A DNA stretch of 64,000 bases, from positions 5,432-69,431 of the forward strand of contig CBDIDQ010000022.1 in NCBI GenBank assembly GCA_965277695.1. The letters run 5' to 3'. The notes below the pieces were generated by a model. The model was not told where the DNA came from, did not search any database, and worked only from the letters and a program-made list of their open reading frames with translations. Both the position numbers and the translations under genes were made by a program. Positions 16,057 through 25,909 of the stretch are shown one piece after another. Numbering within the stretch: position 1 is the stretch's first letter; each line of letters begins with the position of its first letter. The stretch comes from JABSOG01 sp965277695. GTDB lineage: Bacteria; Pseudomonadota; Gammaproteobacteria; Enterobacterales; Alteromonadaceae.

Positions 16057-16995
16057 TTAGGCTGGTTGCGGCTTTTGCCAGAAAACTGCGCCAGCGGTGG
16101 CAATCACCACAAAAACCATCCCGAGCAAATGATATAAGCTGAAAGGCTCCGCCAAAATGGCCACTGCCATGATGGCGGTGACCACCGGACCGAGTGCGCC
16201 GAGGATCGCCGTTTGATTGGAGCCAATGCGGTTAATCGCTTCGCTAAGTAAAAATGAGGGGGCCACGGTACAACCAATTGCCATGCTGAACGACAATAAC
16301 AGCATCGGCCAGCTCAAAGTCAACGTTTGATAGGAGCCCGCCAGCACAAAATGAATAATGATACAGACCCCCGCCGCACTCATGGCAATACAGGTAAACA
16401 AACCACTGGATAGTTTAGCCATCACCACTTTGCTGAAAATCATATAAAAGGCAAAAGACAACGCCGACCCCAGCGCCAGCAAGGTACCGATGCCAACTTC
16501 CTGCCCAACGACACTGAATTCATGGCCAAATAACAGAAAAATACCAATGTAAGTTAATACCAGTGTTAGCCACATGCTGGCATTCACTGGCTTGCGAAAA
16601 ATCACCCAGTTCAATAACAACACAAAAGTGGGGTATGAAAATGAAGCCAAACCGGCCAATTGCGAACTGATAAAGTTCAGTCCGAGCAAATCCAGATAAG
16701 TCGCCAGATAATAACCAAAGATACCAATGCCCGCACAAGCCAGACCGTTTTGTCGCACCTTGGTCGCCGCCATTGGTGTTTTGCGCCATAACCACAGTCC
16801 GATAAACAAATAAACTGGCAAAGAAAAAAACATCCGCAATGCCATGACACTCACGGTATCAACGTCAAGCTGGTAGATTAATTTCACCAGCACACCTTTG
16901 ATGGCATATAAGCAAGTGGCCAATATAGCCAATAGTATGCCGACGGTATGGCGATCACCCATGGTGGCAGTGGCGGTAACGGAGTTTTGTGGCAT
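16057..16995 (-). CDS. EamA-family (DMT) transporter
   Basis: A 312-residue inner-membrane permease with two EamA repeats of about five membrane segments each (roughly residues 15-145 and 160-305). GILLAILATCLYAIKGVLVK opens the first half and AILGALGPVVTAIMAVAILAEP lies near the end of the second. DMT transporters often export metabolites. It is convergent with the pnuC-like gene and so not in the operon, but it lies beside the putative bacimethrin genes and could export their product. That link is only by position. Confidence 0.85.
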   Translation of the reverse strand: MPQNSVTATATMGDRHTVGILLAILATCLYAIKGVLVKLIYQLDVDTVSVMALRMFFSLPVYLFIGLWLWRKTPMAATKVRQNGLACAGIGIFGYYLATYLDLLGLNFISSQLAGLASFSYPTFVLLLNWVIFRKPVNASMWLTLVLTYIGIFLLFGHEFSVVGQEVGIGTLLALGSALSFAFYMIFSKVVMAKLSSGLFTCIAMSAAGVCIIIHFVLAGSYQTLTLSWPMLLLSFSMAIGCTVAPSFLLSEAINRIGSNQTAILGALGPVVTAIMAVAILAEPFSLYHLLGMVFVVIATAGAVFWQKPQPA

Positions 16996-17182
16996 AAGGT
17001 ATTCTTTTTGTTTGCGTTTTTAATGGTGATGAGGCTTTTTACGCCATTATCAATCAGCTTACAACTACTAATTAACAGTTAATAATCAAGTGCAGGGTAT
17101 AAGATCCAAATCCTGTATACTGACGGGCATATTAGGCCACAGCCAGAAAATAACCAAAATCAACCACAATAAGACTCAATTC

Positions 17183-18325
17183 ATGAACGACTATTTCAAC
17201 ACTCAATATCCAGCGGTTAGGGATTTAAAACAACAAGCCCGTTTACGCATCCCCAAGTTTGCCTTTGATTACCTCGAAGGGGGTTGCATGGATGAAGTGG
17301 GGTTAAAACGTAACCGTGAAGCGATTGAAACGGTTCAGTTACGCAGTCGATTGCTCAAACCTTTTGACGGTAGCGATTTATCCGTGGAATTGTTTGGCCA
17401 TCGTTATGCCGCCCCTTTTGGTGTCGCCCCGGTTGGCTTACAGGGATTAATGTGGCCCAATGCACCGGAGATCTTGGCTAAAGCCGCTGCGGTCAAAAAT
17501 ATTCCTTATGTGTTGAGTACGGTTTCATCGAGTAGCTTAGAGCGTATTGCCGAGGTGTCTGAGGGCCGGGCATGGTACCAACTTTATAATCCCAGCGATG
17601 CCGCTATAAGAGCTGACTTGCTTAAGCGAATTATTGCCGCGCAATACCCGGTATTGGTGGTCACTGTGGATGTGCCCACTTTTGGTTTCAGGCCCAGAGA
17701 TATTCGCAATGGTTTGGCGATGCCACCAAAGATGAACCTATCGAACATCTTACAAATGCTGGCTCGCCCGCAATGGTTATTCGAAACAATCAAAGCCGGT
17801 AAACCCGAAATGCAAACCCTTAAACCTTATGTCGATGGCGCTGAGTCTGGTGATTTAGCCGAGTTTATGAATAAAACCGTAATGGGACGAGTGGATATTA
17901 ATGGTTTAAAGCCGATCAGAGATAGCTGGAAAGGTCCTTTGGTGATCAAAGGGTTGATCAATGAACTGGATGTTCAAAGCGCGATAGATTTGGGCGCTGA
18001 TGGTGTGGTGATCTCCAATCATGGTGCCCGCCAATTAGATGCGGGTGAATCGCCAATTGAACCGTTACAGCGCATCAGCAAAAAATATGGCGGTCAAATC
18101 AAAATCCTGATGGATAGCGGTTTACGCAGCGGCAGCAACATTGCTGGTGCTTTAGCCTGTGGTGCCGACTTTACCTTCTTGGGTCGAGCATTTGTGTATG
18201 GTGTTGGTGCATTAGGGCAACAGGGTGGGTTGCATACAATTAACAGTCTGACGCTGCAACTGAGCCAAGTGATGAATCAACTGGGGTGTAACAATGTGGC
18301 ACAGTTGCCTGAGTTTTTGGTTTAA
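17183..18325 (+). CDS. FMN-dependent alpha-hydroxy-acid dehydrogenase (LldD-like)
   Basis: A 380-residue FMN enzyme of the lactate dehydrogenase/glycolate oxidase/mandelate dehydrogenase family. The domain begins PKFAFDYLEGGCMDEVGLKRN, then FGVAPVGLQGLMWP. The catalytic His lies in ISNHGARQLD, followed by MDSGLRSGSNIAGALACGADF and LGRAFVYG, which bind FMN phosphate. The ATG at 17183 is preferred to the longer frame because the upstream part has no family features. The substrate (lactate, glycolate or another 2-hydroxy acid) is not determined; the gene stands alone. Confidence 0.88.
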   Translation: MNDYFNTQYPAVRDLKQQARLRIPKFAFDYLEGGCMDEVGLKRNREAIETVQLRSRLLKPFDGSDLSVELFGHRYAAPFGVAPVGLQGLMWPNAPEILAKAAAVKNIPYVLSTVSSSSLERIAEVSEGRAWYQLYNPSDAAIRADLLKRIIAAQYPVLVVTVDVPTFGFRPRDIRNGLAMPPKMNLSNILQMLARPQWLFETIKAGKPEMQTLKPYVDGAESGDLAEFMNKTVMGRVDINGLKPIRDSWKGPLVIKGLINELDVQSAIDLGADGVVISNHGARQLDAGESPIEPLQRISKKYGGQIKILMDSGLRSGSNIAGALACGADFTFLGRAFVYGVGALGQQGGLHTINSLTLQLSQVMNQLGCNNVAQLPEFLV

Positions 18326-18348
18326 ACCGCTTCGAGTCACTCCTCTAG

Positions 18349-19428
18349 TCATTCTTCGAGTAAATAATCACGAAACTCTGGTGACTCAAACTCCCACAAT
18401 CCTCTGCCTGCACTGGTTAAAATACCCGAATCACGCAGTCTGTTGACAGAAGATTGAACCATGCCTCGCTTGACTTGCTCGATCCCCAGCAAGTCACCGA
18501 TCAGTTCATAAGTGTCACTGTGATATAGCGCACGTTGTGGCACGATCACCTGAGTCAAAATCAGTTGGTCAATTAACTTTAATGAGAGCCATAACTCACG
18601 CCATTGTTCGTTGGGGTTATTGGTTAAATGATAATACGCCAATCCCTTGTCAAAATCATCAATACATTCTCTCATCATGGTTTGCATCAAATCGACCAAG
18701 ATAAATGGGGAGTAATGGTATTGTTTGAAGATAGCGTTTGCTGTGGTTTCATCGAGCTGATTTGAAGTGATTTGAGCAAAGACTTGTAATAGATGACTGA
18801 CAAATTCATCGCCCATATCGGGGAAGTCGACTAGGCTGGCTCCTCGGTAAAAGGGGGCTTTTTGATGGCGGAAAATCTTATTGAGGCGATCTTGCGATGA
18901 ACCGGTAAATATGGCTTTGACTCTGGTTTTATTGCTGTCGAGAAAAGTTCGCAAGGTTGCAATAAGTTCGGTAAATTTGACATCGGTTGCCAAGTGTTGA
19001 ATTTCATCAAACATCAATAACACATTACCTTTGCTGCTAAGCAAAGATTCTAACGATTCATAGGCTAATGCTTGAGTATCTTGCTCATTATTCTGCGCTT
19101 TGACTTCAAAGTCTGGAATTTTGATATTGACTTCTTTTTTCCAGTGTTTCAACAATTTGGCACTATCACGCTGCATCGCCCGTGCTACTCCTTTGGCAAT
19201 GCAATAAACAGGATCGCTTTGCTGCTCCCAAAAATTAATATAAACCGTTCTAAAACCCTGAGTTGTCGCGTAAGGAGCCAAATCTTCAATCAGAAACTCG
19301 GTTTTACCTTTACGACGCTCGGCAAAAATCGCGATGCTGTTTAAACCCGCATTGATTTGATTGATATAGGCTTTAGCCAATTCGGTCCTGGGGTAGTGCC
19401 ATTTTGAGGCTTTTGAGCTAACTGTCAT
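18349..19428 (-). CDS. AAA ATPase with C-terminal winged helix, unknown role
   Basis: A 359-residue ATPase of the archaeal-ATPase/STAND-like group. The P-loop is AERRKGKT at residues 36-43 (the leading Gly is replaced by Ala), and Walker B is VLLMFDEIQHLA. A sensor-like FTGSSQDRLNKI follows. The last 70 residues look like a winged helix (VQSSVNRLRDSGILTSAGRG). Such single-gene ATPases are common in accessory DNA, but their function is mostly unknown. A 38-bp near-perfect palindrome ends 13 bases before the start codon and may be its own operator. Confidence 0.75.
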   Translation of the reverse strand: MTVSSKASKWHYPRTELAKAYINQINAGLNSIAIFAERRKGKTEFLIEDLAPYATTQGFRTVYINFWEQQSDPVYCIAKGVARAMQRDSAKLLKHWKKEVNIKIPDFEVKAQNNEQDTQALAYESLESLLSSKGNVLLMFDEIQHLATDVKFTELIATLRTFLDSNKTRVKAIFTGSSQDRLNKIFRHQKAPFYRGASLVDFPDMGDEFVSHLLQVFAQITSNQLDETTANAIFKQYHYSPFILVDLMQTMMRECIDDFDKGLAYYHLTNNPNEQWRELWLSLKLIDQLILTQVIVPQRALYHSDTYELIGDLLGIEQVKRGMVQSSVNRLRDSGILTSAGRGLWEFESPEFRDYLLEE

Positions 19429-19440
19429 GATTCATGCCCA

Positions 19441-19478
19441 TTCATGTAAAAAAGATGAATTCATCTATTTTACATGAA
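19441..19478. promoter_or_regulatory. 38-bp near-perfect palindrome upstream of the AAA ATPase
   Basis: Two 19-base arms meet without a spacer (left TTCATGTAAAAAAGATGAA, right TTCATCTATTTTACATGAA) with one mismatch. It lies just before the ATPase start codon. It could be an operator bound by a dimer, perhaps by the ATPase winged helix itself. Confidence 0.7.
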
Positions 19479-19900
19479 TGGCGATGAAAGACAATTTATC
19501 AGGTATTGGTTTGTGCATTAAAGCGTAATACTGCTGAGCATATGCACGTTTTGAATTCCCTCCCAGCTTTCTGGTGATAAACATTACGTAATTGTCTTGG
19601 ATCAGCCACCTTCGGGTGGCTTTTCTCGTTTCTGGGGTGTAAATTTTTTACAGCAACATGGCGGGTTACGCTGCGCTTACTTCCCTCGCAGGCTCGGCCA
19701 CCCTACGGCGTTTCATCGTAACCATGGTTAAGCATCTCAATGACACCAAAATAACGCTAATATGAAACCACGACAATAAATCGCCCACCGCCCACTACTG
19801 CCTGATGCTGCTGCAAAAACCTGACAAAAAATAGAATAAAGACTTTAATCCAAATTACCTACACTATACTATACTTGCGAACCTAACCGGAGTCCCCCTT
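19479..19900. other. Intergenic region with an orphan terminator and a short repeat
   Basis: No credible gene is seen. It holds a strong hairpin with T-run at 19604-19628 and a GCGGGTTACG...CCACCCTACGG palindromic unit at 19659-19709, similar to one near 49.8 kb. The promoter of the RND operon should lie in the last 100 bases; ACTATACTATACTTGC at 19862-19877 contains -10-like TATACT. Confidence 0.6.
19604..19628 (+). terminator. Strong intrinsic terminator without an obvious upstream gene
   Basis: GCCACC TTCG GGTGGC forms a tight tetraloop hairpin followed by TTTTCTCGTTT. No protein gene ends before it on the plus strand, so it may end an unannotated short RNA or mark a lost gene. Confidence 0.75.
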
Positions 19901-21037
19901 ATGCCTGTTACCCGTTATTATCTGCCGTTATCTGAGCTGTCCATCACCGTTATTTTATTCCTTATGCTAGGAGTGAATGGTTGTAGCAAACCACCTGAAC
20001 CTTTTGTTGAATCAATTCGGCCAATAGCTTGGGTCGAAGTGCAGCAATCGAGTTTTGAACAGGTGCGGCGGTTGTCTGGTACCGTACAGCCAGTTGAGGC
20101 CACTAATTTGAGTTTTCAGGTCGGTGGCAAAGTGGAATGGGTTAAGGTGAAGTTGGGGGATGTGGTTAAAAAAGGCGATTCACTGGCGTTGCTAGATCAG
20201 CGCAGTTTCCAGCTCAGTCAACAGTCGTCACAGGCCAGTTTACAGCAGGCCGAATCGGCATTACGAGAAGCCAGCAATGAGTTCAGCCGTTATAAAGAGT
20301 TGGAGCAACAAGGGCTGGTGTCTAAATCGGGTTTCGATAATGCCAAAGCGGCGTTTGAGTCAGCGACCAGCTCGGTGAATGTGGCCCGTGCGCAGTTGAA
20401 TATTTCTCGCAAAGACTTTCAAGACACCTTATTGACTGCCCCTTATGACGGCAAAATCACCAAACGTCTGGTAGAGCCGTCAATGCAAGTGGCACCGGGA
20501 CAGGCGGCCATTGAAATTGAAGGCGAAGATGGTCTTGAAGTGCAGGTATTGGTACCAGAAAACCTGATCAGAAGTTTGTTAAAAGGCACCCGACTGGCGA
20601 TCCATTACCCGGGCAGTCCGGGCTTGACGGGCTCTGGCCTTATCACTGAAATCGGCTCCCGCGCCGCCAGTGCTAATGCTTTTCCGGTGGCGGTGGTGAT
20701 TGATTCATCACAAACCGAATTACGGGCGGGTATGACTGCTGAGGTCGATTTTATCTTTGAAGGTGTCGGTCGCACGGGCTATCGCGGTGATACTATCAGA
20801 GTGCCGATTTCTGCTATTGGTGCTGATGTTGGCCAGACATCTTATGTTTATGTTTACGATGCCAAAGCCCAGGTCGTCAACAAGCGTACAGTGCAAACCG
20901 AAAACATTATTGATAACGAGATATTGGTGTCTTCAGGGCTGCAACCCGGAGAGGTGATAGCCACTGCGGGTGTCAATCATTTACGTGAAGGCCAAACGGT
21001 GAAATTGCTCGACAAACATGTGCAACAATTTAATTAA
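19901..21037 (+). CDS. RND efflux periplasmic adaptor (membrane fusion) lipoprotein
   Basis: A 378-residue HlyD/AcrA-type adaptor. A signal segment ends at a lipobox-like GVNGC. The half-lipoyl motif LSFQVGGKVEWVKVKLGDVV is followed by an alpha-hairpin (QQSSQASLQQAESALREASN) and the return lipoyl segment LTAPYDGKITKRLVEPSMQV. A GGAG ribosome site precedes the ATG. It lies 31 bases before the RND pump gene and connects that pump to an outer-membrane channel. No TolC-like or regulator gene is next to it. Confidence 0.9.
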   Translation: MPVTRYYLPLSELSITVILFLMLGVNGCSKPPEPFVESIRPIAWVEVQQSSFEQVRRLSGTVQPVEATNLSFQVGGKVEWVKVKLGDVVKKGDSLALLDQRSFQLSQQSSQASLQQAESALREASNEFSRYKELEQQGLVSKSGFDNAKAAFESATSSVNVARAQLNISRKDFQDTLLTAPYDGKITKRLVEPSMQVAPGQAAIEIEGEDGLEVQVLVPENLIRSLLKGTRLAIHYPGSPGLTGSGLITEIGSRAASANAFPVAVVIDSSQTELRAGMTAEVDFIFEGVGRTGYRGDTIRVPISAIGADVGQTSYVYVYDAKAQVVNKRTVQTENIIDNEILVSSGLQPGEVIATAGVNHLREGQTVKLLDKHVQQFN

Positions 21038-21068
21038 TCTACCTACCTAATGCAAAGCAGGGATCACC

Positions 21069-24000
21069 ATGAACTTAACCGAACTGGCTTTTACCTATCG
21101 CAAATCTGTTTTGCTGGTGGTGGCACTGTTGCTGATCAATGGGGTGATTGCTTATTTTACCTTGCCCGCCCAGGAAGATCCGTCCATTACCATTCGTCAG
21201 GCTATTGTGACGACTTCATATCCCGGTATGGCTCCTGAAAGAGTCGAGCAATTAATCACTCGGACGCTAGAGAGAGAAATTCGTAAAATTCCCGAGGTAG
21301 AACAGATCACTTCCACCTCAATGACTGGTCAATCGGTCATTCATGTTGAAATCTATGACCGTTATTTTAACCTCGATAATATCTGGCAAGACCTGCGTAA
21401 CAAGGTTGATCAGGCCACGGGGAATCTGCCTGATGGCACCCGCAAACCGTTTATCAACGACTCTTTTGGTGATGTTTCGGTGATCACCCTAGCAATGACC
21501 GCTGATGGTTTTAGCATGGGGGAAATGTATGATATCGCCAAACATATTCGCGATAATGTTTATACCGTCGAAGGCACCAAAAAGGTGGATATTCTTGGGG
21601 TGCAAGAGGAGCGGATTTTTCTCGAAGCGGCCAGTGCTAAATTGTCTCAATTGGGTATTTCACCTCAGAGTTTGATTAGTGAGTTGCAAAACCAGAATAT
21701 TATCAGCCCAGGCGGTCAAATTGATACCGGTTTAATCAGTTTTGTGGTTGAGCCCACGGGCAATTTCGATTCGCTGGAAGACGTCGGTAATACTTATATC
21801 ACCATCCCTGATACCGAGGATAATCTTGCCTTAAAAGATATTGTTAGCTTGCGTCGGGGTTATATTGATCCGCCGGATCAGCCGGCTTATTTTAATGGTG
21901 AAGCGGCGATTGCTTTTGCCATTGCGATGTTACCTAATTACAATATTCTTGAATACGCGCCCAGAGTTAAAGCTATGTTGGCGCAAATTGAAAGCACCTT
22001 GCCTGTGGGTTACAAAATCAATATTGCTAATTATCAGGCTGATCAGGTCGAGCGCACTGTACGCGGGGTTTCGATGAACCTGTTGCAAACGTTGGCGATA
22101 GTGCTGGTGGTGGTGATCTTGTTTCTCGGAATGCGTACCGGCTTGATTGTGGGTTCTATTATTCCCTTTGTGATGCTGGCGACCTTGGCTATCATGAAAT
22201 TCAGCGGCATTATTTTAGAGAAAATGAGTCTAGCGACCTTGATTATTGCACTGGGTTTGCTGGTGGATAATGGCATTGTGATCGCTGAGGATTTCAAACG
22301 TCGGCTTGAGCAAGGGGCAGATCGCTTTACGGCGATGTGTCAGGGCGGTAAAGAGTTGGCGATGCCATTGTTGAGTTCATCGGCCACTACTATATTGTTT
22401 TTCTTGCCGTTAATGCTGGCTGAACATGTGGCGGGGGAGTTTACCCGCTCAATTTCACTGGTGATTTTAATCACCTTGTTGACCAGCTGGGTGCTGGCAT
22501 TATGTTTAACCCCGACCTTGTGTTATTTCTTTATCAAGGTTGACTCACAGGTAGTAGAAAAAAAAGAGCGTCCAAACACGGGTTTATATCAGTTTTATGA
22601 AGGTTTTTTACATTGGCTGCTGTCACATCGAATGTTATTTATGGTGGCAATGCTGGCGGTACTTATTGGCGCTATTGGTAGTTTTAAGTTGGTGTCAAAA
22701 CAGTTTTTTCCGGATTCAGACCGCACCCAAATCATGATGTATATCGACTTGCCTAATGGCACTTCAGCACGAGAAACCAATCGGCAGATGCAGGCGGTGT
22801 TTACTTGGTTAAACGATAAAAAACGCTTTCCTCAAATTACCAGTTATTCTGGTTATTCTGGCTTTAACGGCCCCCGTTTTGTGCTCTCGTTGAACCCGGA
22901 AGATCCGGCGGATAACAAAGGTTTTGTGTTGGTTAACGTGGCAGATGGTACCGCGTTGGATCCGATGGTGAATAAACTGCATAACGGCCTGCTTGACAAT
23001 TTCCCTAATGTATCCGCTCGGGTGAAGAGAATGTTTGTTGGACCGTCGGATTCCAGTCAAATAAAAATTCAGGTTAAAGGGCCGGATAAAGCGGTGATTT
23101 ACGCTAAAGCCCATGAAATTATGGAAGTGTTGCATCAGGTGCCAAACACCATCAATATTCGCACTGACTGGGAAAACCGGATCGTCAAAATTATGGTTGA
23201 AGTCGATCAGCACCGGGCGCGTCGGGCGGGTGTGACGTCGGATGATATCGCCACTTCGTTGCAGGGTTATTTTAGTGGCACACTGGTCACCGAATTTAGA
23301 GAGCAGGATGACATTATTCCGTTGGTTTTTCGGGCTAGAGAAGCCGAGCGGTTCAATCTTGACCGCCTGCGGACCACCACGGTGTTTTCTAATGCCACCG
23401 GGTTGGCGGTGCCTTTGTTTCAGGTGGCTGATTTTAATGCAGTGAACCAGTATTCAAAAATTCAGCGCGAGGATATGTTTCGTACTATCAGCATCGAAGC
23501 TCGTAATACCACCATGAGTGCAGAGGATTTACAGCGGGTCATTGATGATAAAATTCAGGCGCTCAAAGCTGACTTGCCGGTTAACCATAATATTGAATAT
23601 GACGGCGTGATCACCCAATCTGCCGAGGCACAGCAGGCGCTCAGTGCCAGTATGCCGATGGTGGTGGGGTTGATTTTGGTGCTGTTGGTGATGCAGTTTA
23701 ACTCCTATCGCCGGGCGCTGATTATTGTGTTAACCATTCCTTTGTCGCTGATTGGCACGGTTGCAGGTTTGTTGATAATGAACGCGCCATTTGGCTTTAT
23801 GGTGACCCTAGGTATCTACAGTCTGGCGGGTATTATCATCAATAATGGCATTGTGTTGATTGACCGCATTGATATTGAAAGAGCCTCAGGTAAGAACGAT
23901 TATGAGGCGATTATCAGCTCGTGTATTGCGCGTTTGCGACCTATCACCATGACCACAATCACAACCATTATGGGATTGTTGCCGCTAATTCTCACCAAAG

Positions 24001-24122
24001 ATCCGCTGTTTTATGGCTTGGCTGTAGTCTTGGCATTTGGTTTGGGCATTGGCACGGTGTTGACGTTGGGGGTGGTGCCTGTGCTTTATGCTTCGTTGTT
24101 TAGGGTTACTGCTCAACATTAA
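21069..24122 (+). CDS. RND multidrug-type efflux permease
   Basis: A 1017-residue inner-membrane proton antiporter with the usual duplicated layout. There is a membrane segment at residues 10-30, then a large periplasmic loop, six membrane segments around 335-525, a second loop, and membrane segments at 850-1010. It is AcrB/HAE-like in length, but the membrane Asp pair reads GLLVDNGIVIAED, Asp then Asn, and the TM10 region reads IIINNGIVLID without the AcrB-type Lys. This places it with the VDN-type RND pumps rather than classic AcrB. The substrate is unknown. A three-hairpin repeat follows the stop. Confidence 0.92.
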   Translation: MNLTELAFTYRKSVLLVVALLLINGVIAYFTLPAQEDPSITIRQAIVTTSYPGMAPERVEQLITRTLEREIRKIPEVEQITSTSMTGQSVIHVEIYDRYFNLDNIWQDLRNKVDQATGNLPDGTRKPFINDSFGDVSVITLAMTADGFSMGEMYDIAKHIRDNVYTVEGTKKVDILGVQEERIFLEAASAKLSQLGISPQSLISELQNQNIISPGGQIDTGLISFVVEPTGNFDSLEDVGNTYITIPDTEDNLALKDIVSLRRGYIDPPDQPAYFNGEAAIAFAIAMLPNYNILEYAPRVKAMLAQIESTLPVGYKINIANYQADQVERTVRGVSMNLLQTLAIVLVVVILFLGMRTGLIVGSIIPFVMLATLAIMKFSGIILEKMSLATLIIALGLLVDNGIVIAEDFKRRLEQGADRFTAMCQGGKELAMPLLSSSATTILFFLPLMLAEHVAGEFTRSISLVILITLLTSWVLALCLTPTLCYFFIKVDSQVVEKKERPNTGLYQFYEGFLHWLLSHRMLFMVAMLAVLIGAIGSFKLVSKQFFPDSDRTQIMMYIDLPNGTSARETNRQMQAVFTWLNDKKRFPQITSYSGYSGFNGPRFVLSLNPEDPADNKGFVLVNVADGTALDPMVNKLHNGLLDNFPNVSARVKRMFVGPSDSSQIKIQVKGPDKAVIYAKAHEIMEVLHQVPNTINIRTDWENRIVKIMVEVDQHRARRAGVTSDDIATSLQGYFSGTLVTEFREQDDIIPLVFRAREAERFNLDRLRTTTVFSNATGLAVPLFQVADFNAVNQYSKIQREDMFRTISIEARNTTMSAEDLQRVIDDKIQALKADLPVNHNIEYDGVITQSAEAQQALSASMPMVVGLILVLLVMQFNSYRRALIIVLTIPLSLIGTVAGLLIMNAPFGFMVTLGIYSLAGIIINNGIVLIDRIDIERASGKNDYEAIISSCIARLRPITMTTITTIMGLLPLILTKDPLFYGLAVVLAFGLGIGTVLTLGVVPVLYASLFRVTAQH

Positions 24123-24187
24123 CGAGGTTGAAACCTCGTCTACGGCAACGTTGGTGCGACGTAGACGAGAATTCATTCTCGTTTTTT
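24117..24187. repeat. Three-hairpin palindromic repeat, family B, copy 2 (inverted)
   Basis: Reverse orientation of the copy at 5.5 kb: AACGAGGTTGAAACCTCGT, GTCTACGG...CGTAGAC, then GAGAATTCATTCTC with compensating changes (CGAGAATTCATTCTCG in place of GCGAATGAATTCGC). It overlaps the RND pump stop codon and likely forms the 3' end of that transcript. Confidence 0.85.
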
Positions 24188-24297
24188 AGGCGACAGGTTG
24201 AAGAATTCGCTTACAAAAAATCCCCCGTATCGCTTAAGAAACCGTCTGGACCTTGCTATAGTGTCATCCCGCAATTATTCAGGCGCTTAAACTTTTA

Positions 24298-24969
24298 ATG
24301 ATCCAGCTCAATCAAGTCAAAAAAGTCTACAATGAAGGACCTGCGCAGTTTGAAGCGCTTAAGTGTATTGACCTGCAAATCAATGAAGGTGAAATGGTGG
24401 CTATCATGGGGTCGTCCGGTTCGGGTAAATCCACTTTGATGAATATTCTGGGCTGTCTTGATACACCGACTTCTGGCGAATATCTGTTTGACGGTAAAAA
24501 AGTGCAAAGCCAGAGTGACGATGAGCTGTCGATTATTCGCAATCAAAAAATTGGTTTTGTGTTTCAATCCTTTCATTTATTACCTCGTTTAACTGCGTTG
24601 AAAAACGTCATGGTGCCGATGCGTTTTTCGGCGATTGATGATGACGAAGCGCAAAAAATGGCTGAGCATATGCTCAAGCGGGTCGGGCTTGGTGATAAGC
24701 TCAATAACAAACCCAATGAATTATCTGGCGGACAACGCCAACGGGTGGCAATTGCCCGGGCTTTGGTAACTAACCCCAAAGTGATTTTTGCCGATGAGCC
24801 GACCGGTAATCTCGATAGTAAAACCTCCGAAGAAATTATGGATTTATTTAAAGCCTTACATGCTCAGGGACAAACCTTGGTGTTTGTCACCCATGAGCAA
24901 GAAGTGGCAGATCATGCACAGCGTATTATCTACGTAAAAGATGGAGATATTGTCAGTGAAGCCCATTAA
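24298..24969 (+). CDS. ABC transporter ATP-binding protein (MacB/LolD type)
   Basis: A 223-residue ATPase. Walker A is GSSGSGKSTLMN, the Q-loop FVFQSFHLLPRLTA, the signature LSGGQRQRVAIARAL and Walker B VIFADEPTGNLDS, with the switch His in FVTHEQEVA. LDTPTSGEY and the DEPTGNLD form place it in the MacB/LolD/SalX group. It works with the FtsX-type permease at 28.8 kb and the three adaptor-like genes between. It overlaps the next gene. Confidence 0.93.
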   Translation: MIQLNQVKKVYNEGPAQFEALKCIDLQINEGEMVAIMGSSGSGKSTLMNILGCLDTPTSGEYLFDGKKVQSQSDDELSIIRNQKIGFVFQSFHLLPRLTALKNVMVPMRFSAIDDDEAQKMAEHMLKRVGLGDKLNNKPNELSGGQRQRVAIARALVTNPKVIFADEPTGNLDSKTSEEIMDLFKALHAQGQTLVFVTHEQEVADHAQRIIYVKDGDIVSEAH

Positions 24970-25909
24970 GTGGATAGCGGTTTTTGTTGTTTTGGCTGCT
25001 TTTATCCAGGTAAAAACGGCTCAAGCCAAAGTACTTTTGACCGGCGAAGTGTCGGCCAAACACAGTGAAACTTTTTATGCGCCGCGAGTCACCGGCTGGC
25101 AAATTCAAATTGAATGGATGATGCCCGAGGGCCAAATTGCCAAACCCGGTGAGCTGGTGGTGTTATTTGAACGAGCGTCAGTGGACAGTGAAATTGAGTT
25201 GAAAAACTCAGATTTGTTGAAGAAAACTGATCAGCTGGCATTGGCTAAAAGCGAAGGTGAAGAGGCGGTACTCACCGCTGAGTTTGAGCATAAAAAAGCG
25301 TTACTTGAACTGGAAAAAAGTCGCATTGATGCCGGGGTGTCGAAACAGTTCGTCAGCTTGTTTGATTTTGAAAAAGCCGCTATCGAGTTTCAAAAACAGC
25401 AATTAGCGGTTGAAAAAGCACAACGGCAGTTGCTGACTCGACAGGAAGAAATGGCCAGCGAGATTAAAAAAATTGAAACTCAAATTCAAAAAACACAGTT
25501 TGAATTGACCGCATTGGAGAAAAAATCTCGTCTGACCGCATTGAAAACCGTAACGGGTGGACCAGTGATTTATGCCAGCCATCCGTGGAATGGTAAAAAA
25601 CTCAATAGTGGTAGTTCGGTTCAGGCAACTTGGAAAGTGGCTGAGGTGGCGTCGGGAAAAGATATGCGGGTAACTGCTTGGCTCAACGAAGTGGATAAAG
25701 GGGCGGTGGCGAAGAACGATGAAGTGCGATTGACCTTTGATGCTCGTAATGGTCAATCTTATGCCGGGGTTGTAACGAATATAGTACCGCAAGCAGAAGA
25801 GCGGGAAGCGTGGGGCACAGCGGCTTATTTTGAGCTGGAGATTGATATTCTTGATGCCGTCGAGGTCAGCCTCGTGCCCGGCATGAGCGTGTTAGTGGAG
25901 GTGCTCTAA
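24956..25909 (+). CDS. HlyD-like periplasmic adaptor 1 of the ABC export system
   Basis: About 317 residues. I prefer the GTG at 24956 because a GGAGAT ribosome site lies about 10 bases before it and the product then opens directly with a signal peptide (KPIKWIAVFVVLAAFIQVKT). An ATG at 24941 in the same frame is the alternative. There is a long coiled-coil hairpin (residues about 75-175, rich in Lys/Glu/Gln) and a C-terminal beta-barrel segment (DEVRLTFDARNGQSYAGVV). It overlaps the ATPase gene. The half-lipoyl region is weak, so it may be a divergent adaptor. Confidence 0.8.
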   Translation: MKPIKWIAVFVVLAAFIQVKTAQAKVLLTGEVSAKHSETFYAPRVTGWQIQIEWMMPEGQIAKPGELVVLFERASVDSEIELKNSDLLKKTDQLALAKSEGEEAVLTAEFEHKKALLELEKSRIDAGVSKQFVSLFDFEKAAIEFQKQQLAVEKAQRQLLTRQEEMASEIKKIETQIQKTQFELTALEKKSRLTALKTVTGGPVIYASHPWNGKKLNSGSSVQATWKVAEVASGKDMRVTAWLNEVDKGAVAKNDEVRLTFDARNGQSYAGVVTNIVPQAEEREAWGTAAYFELEIDILDAVEVSLVPGMSVLVEVL

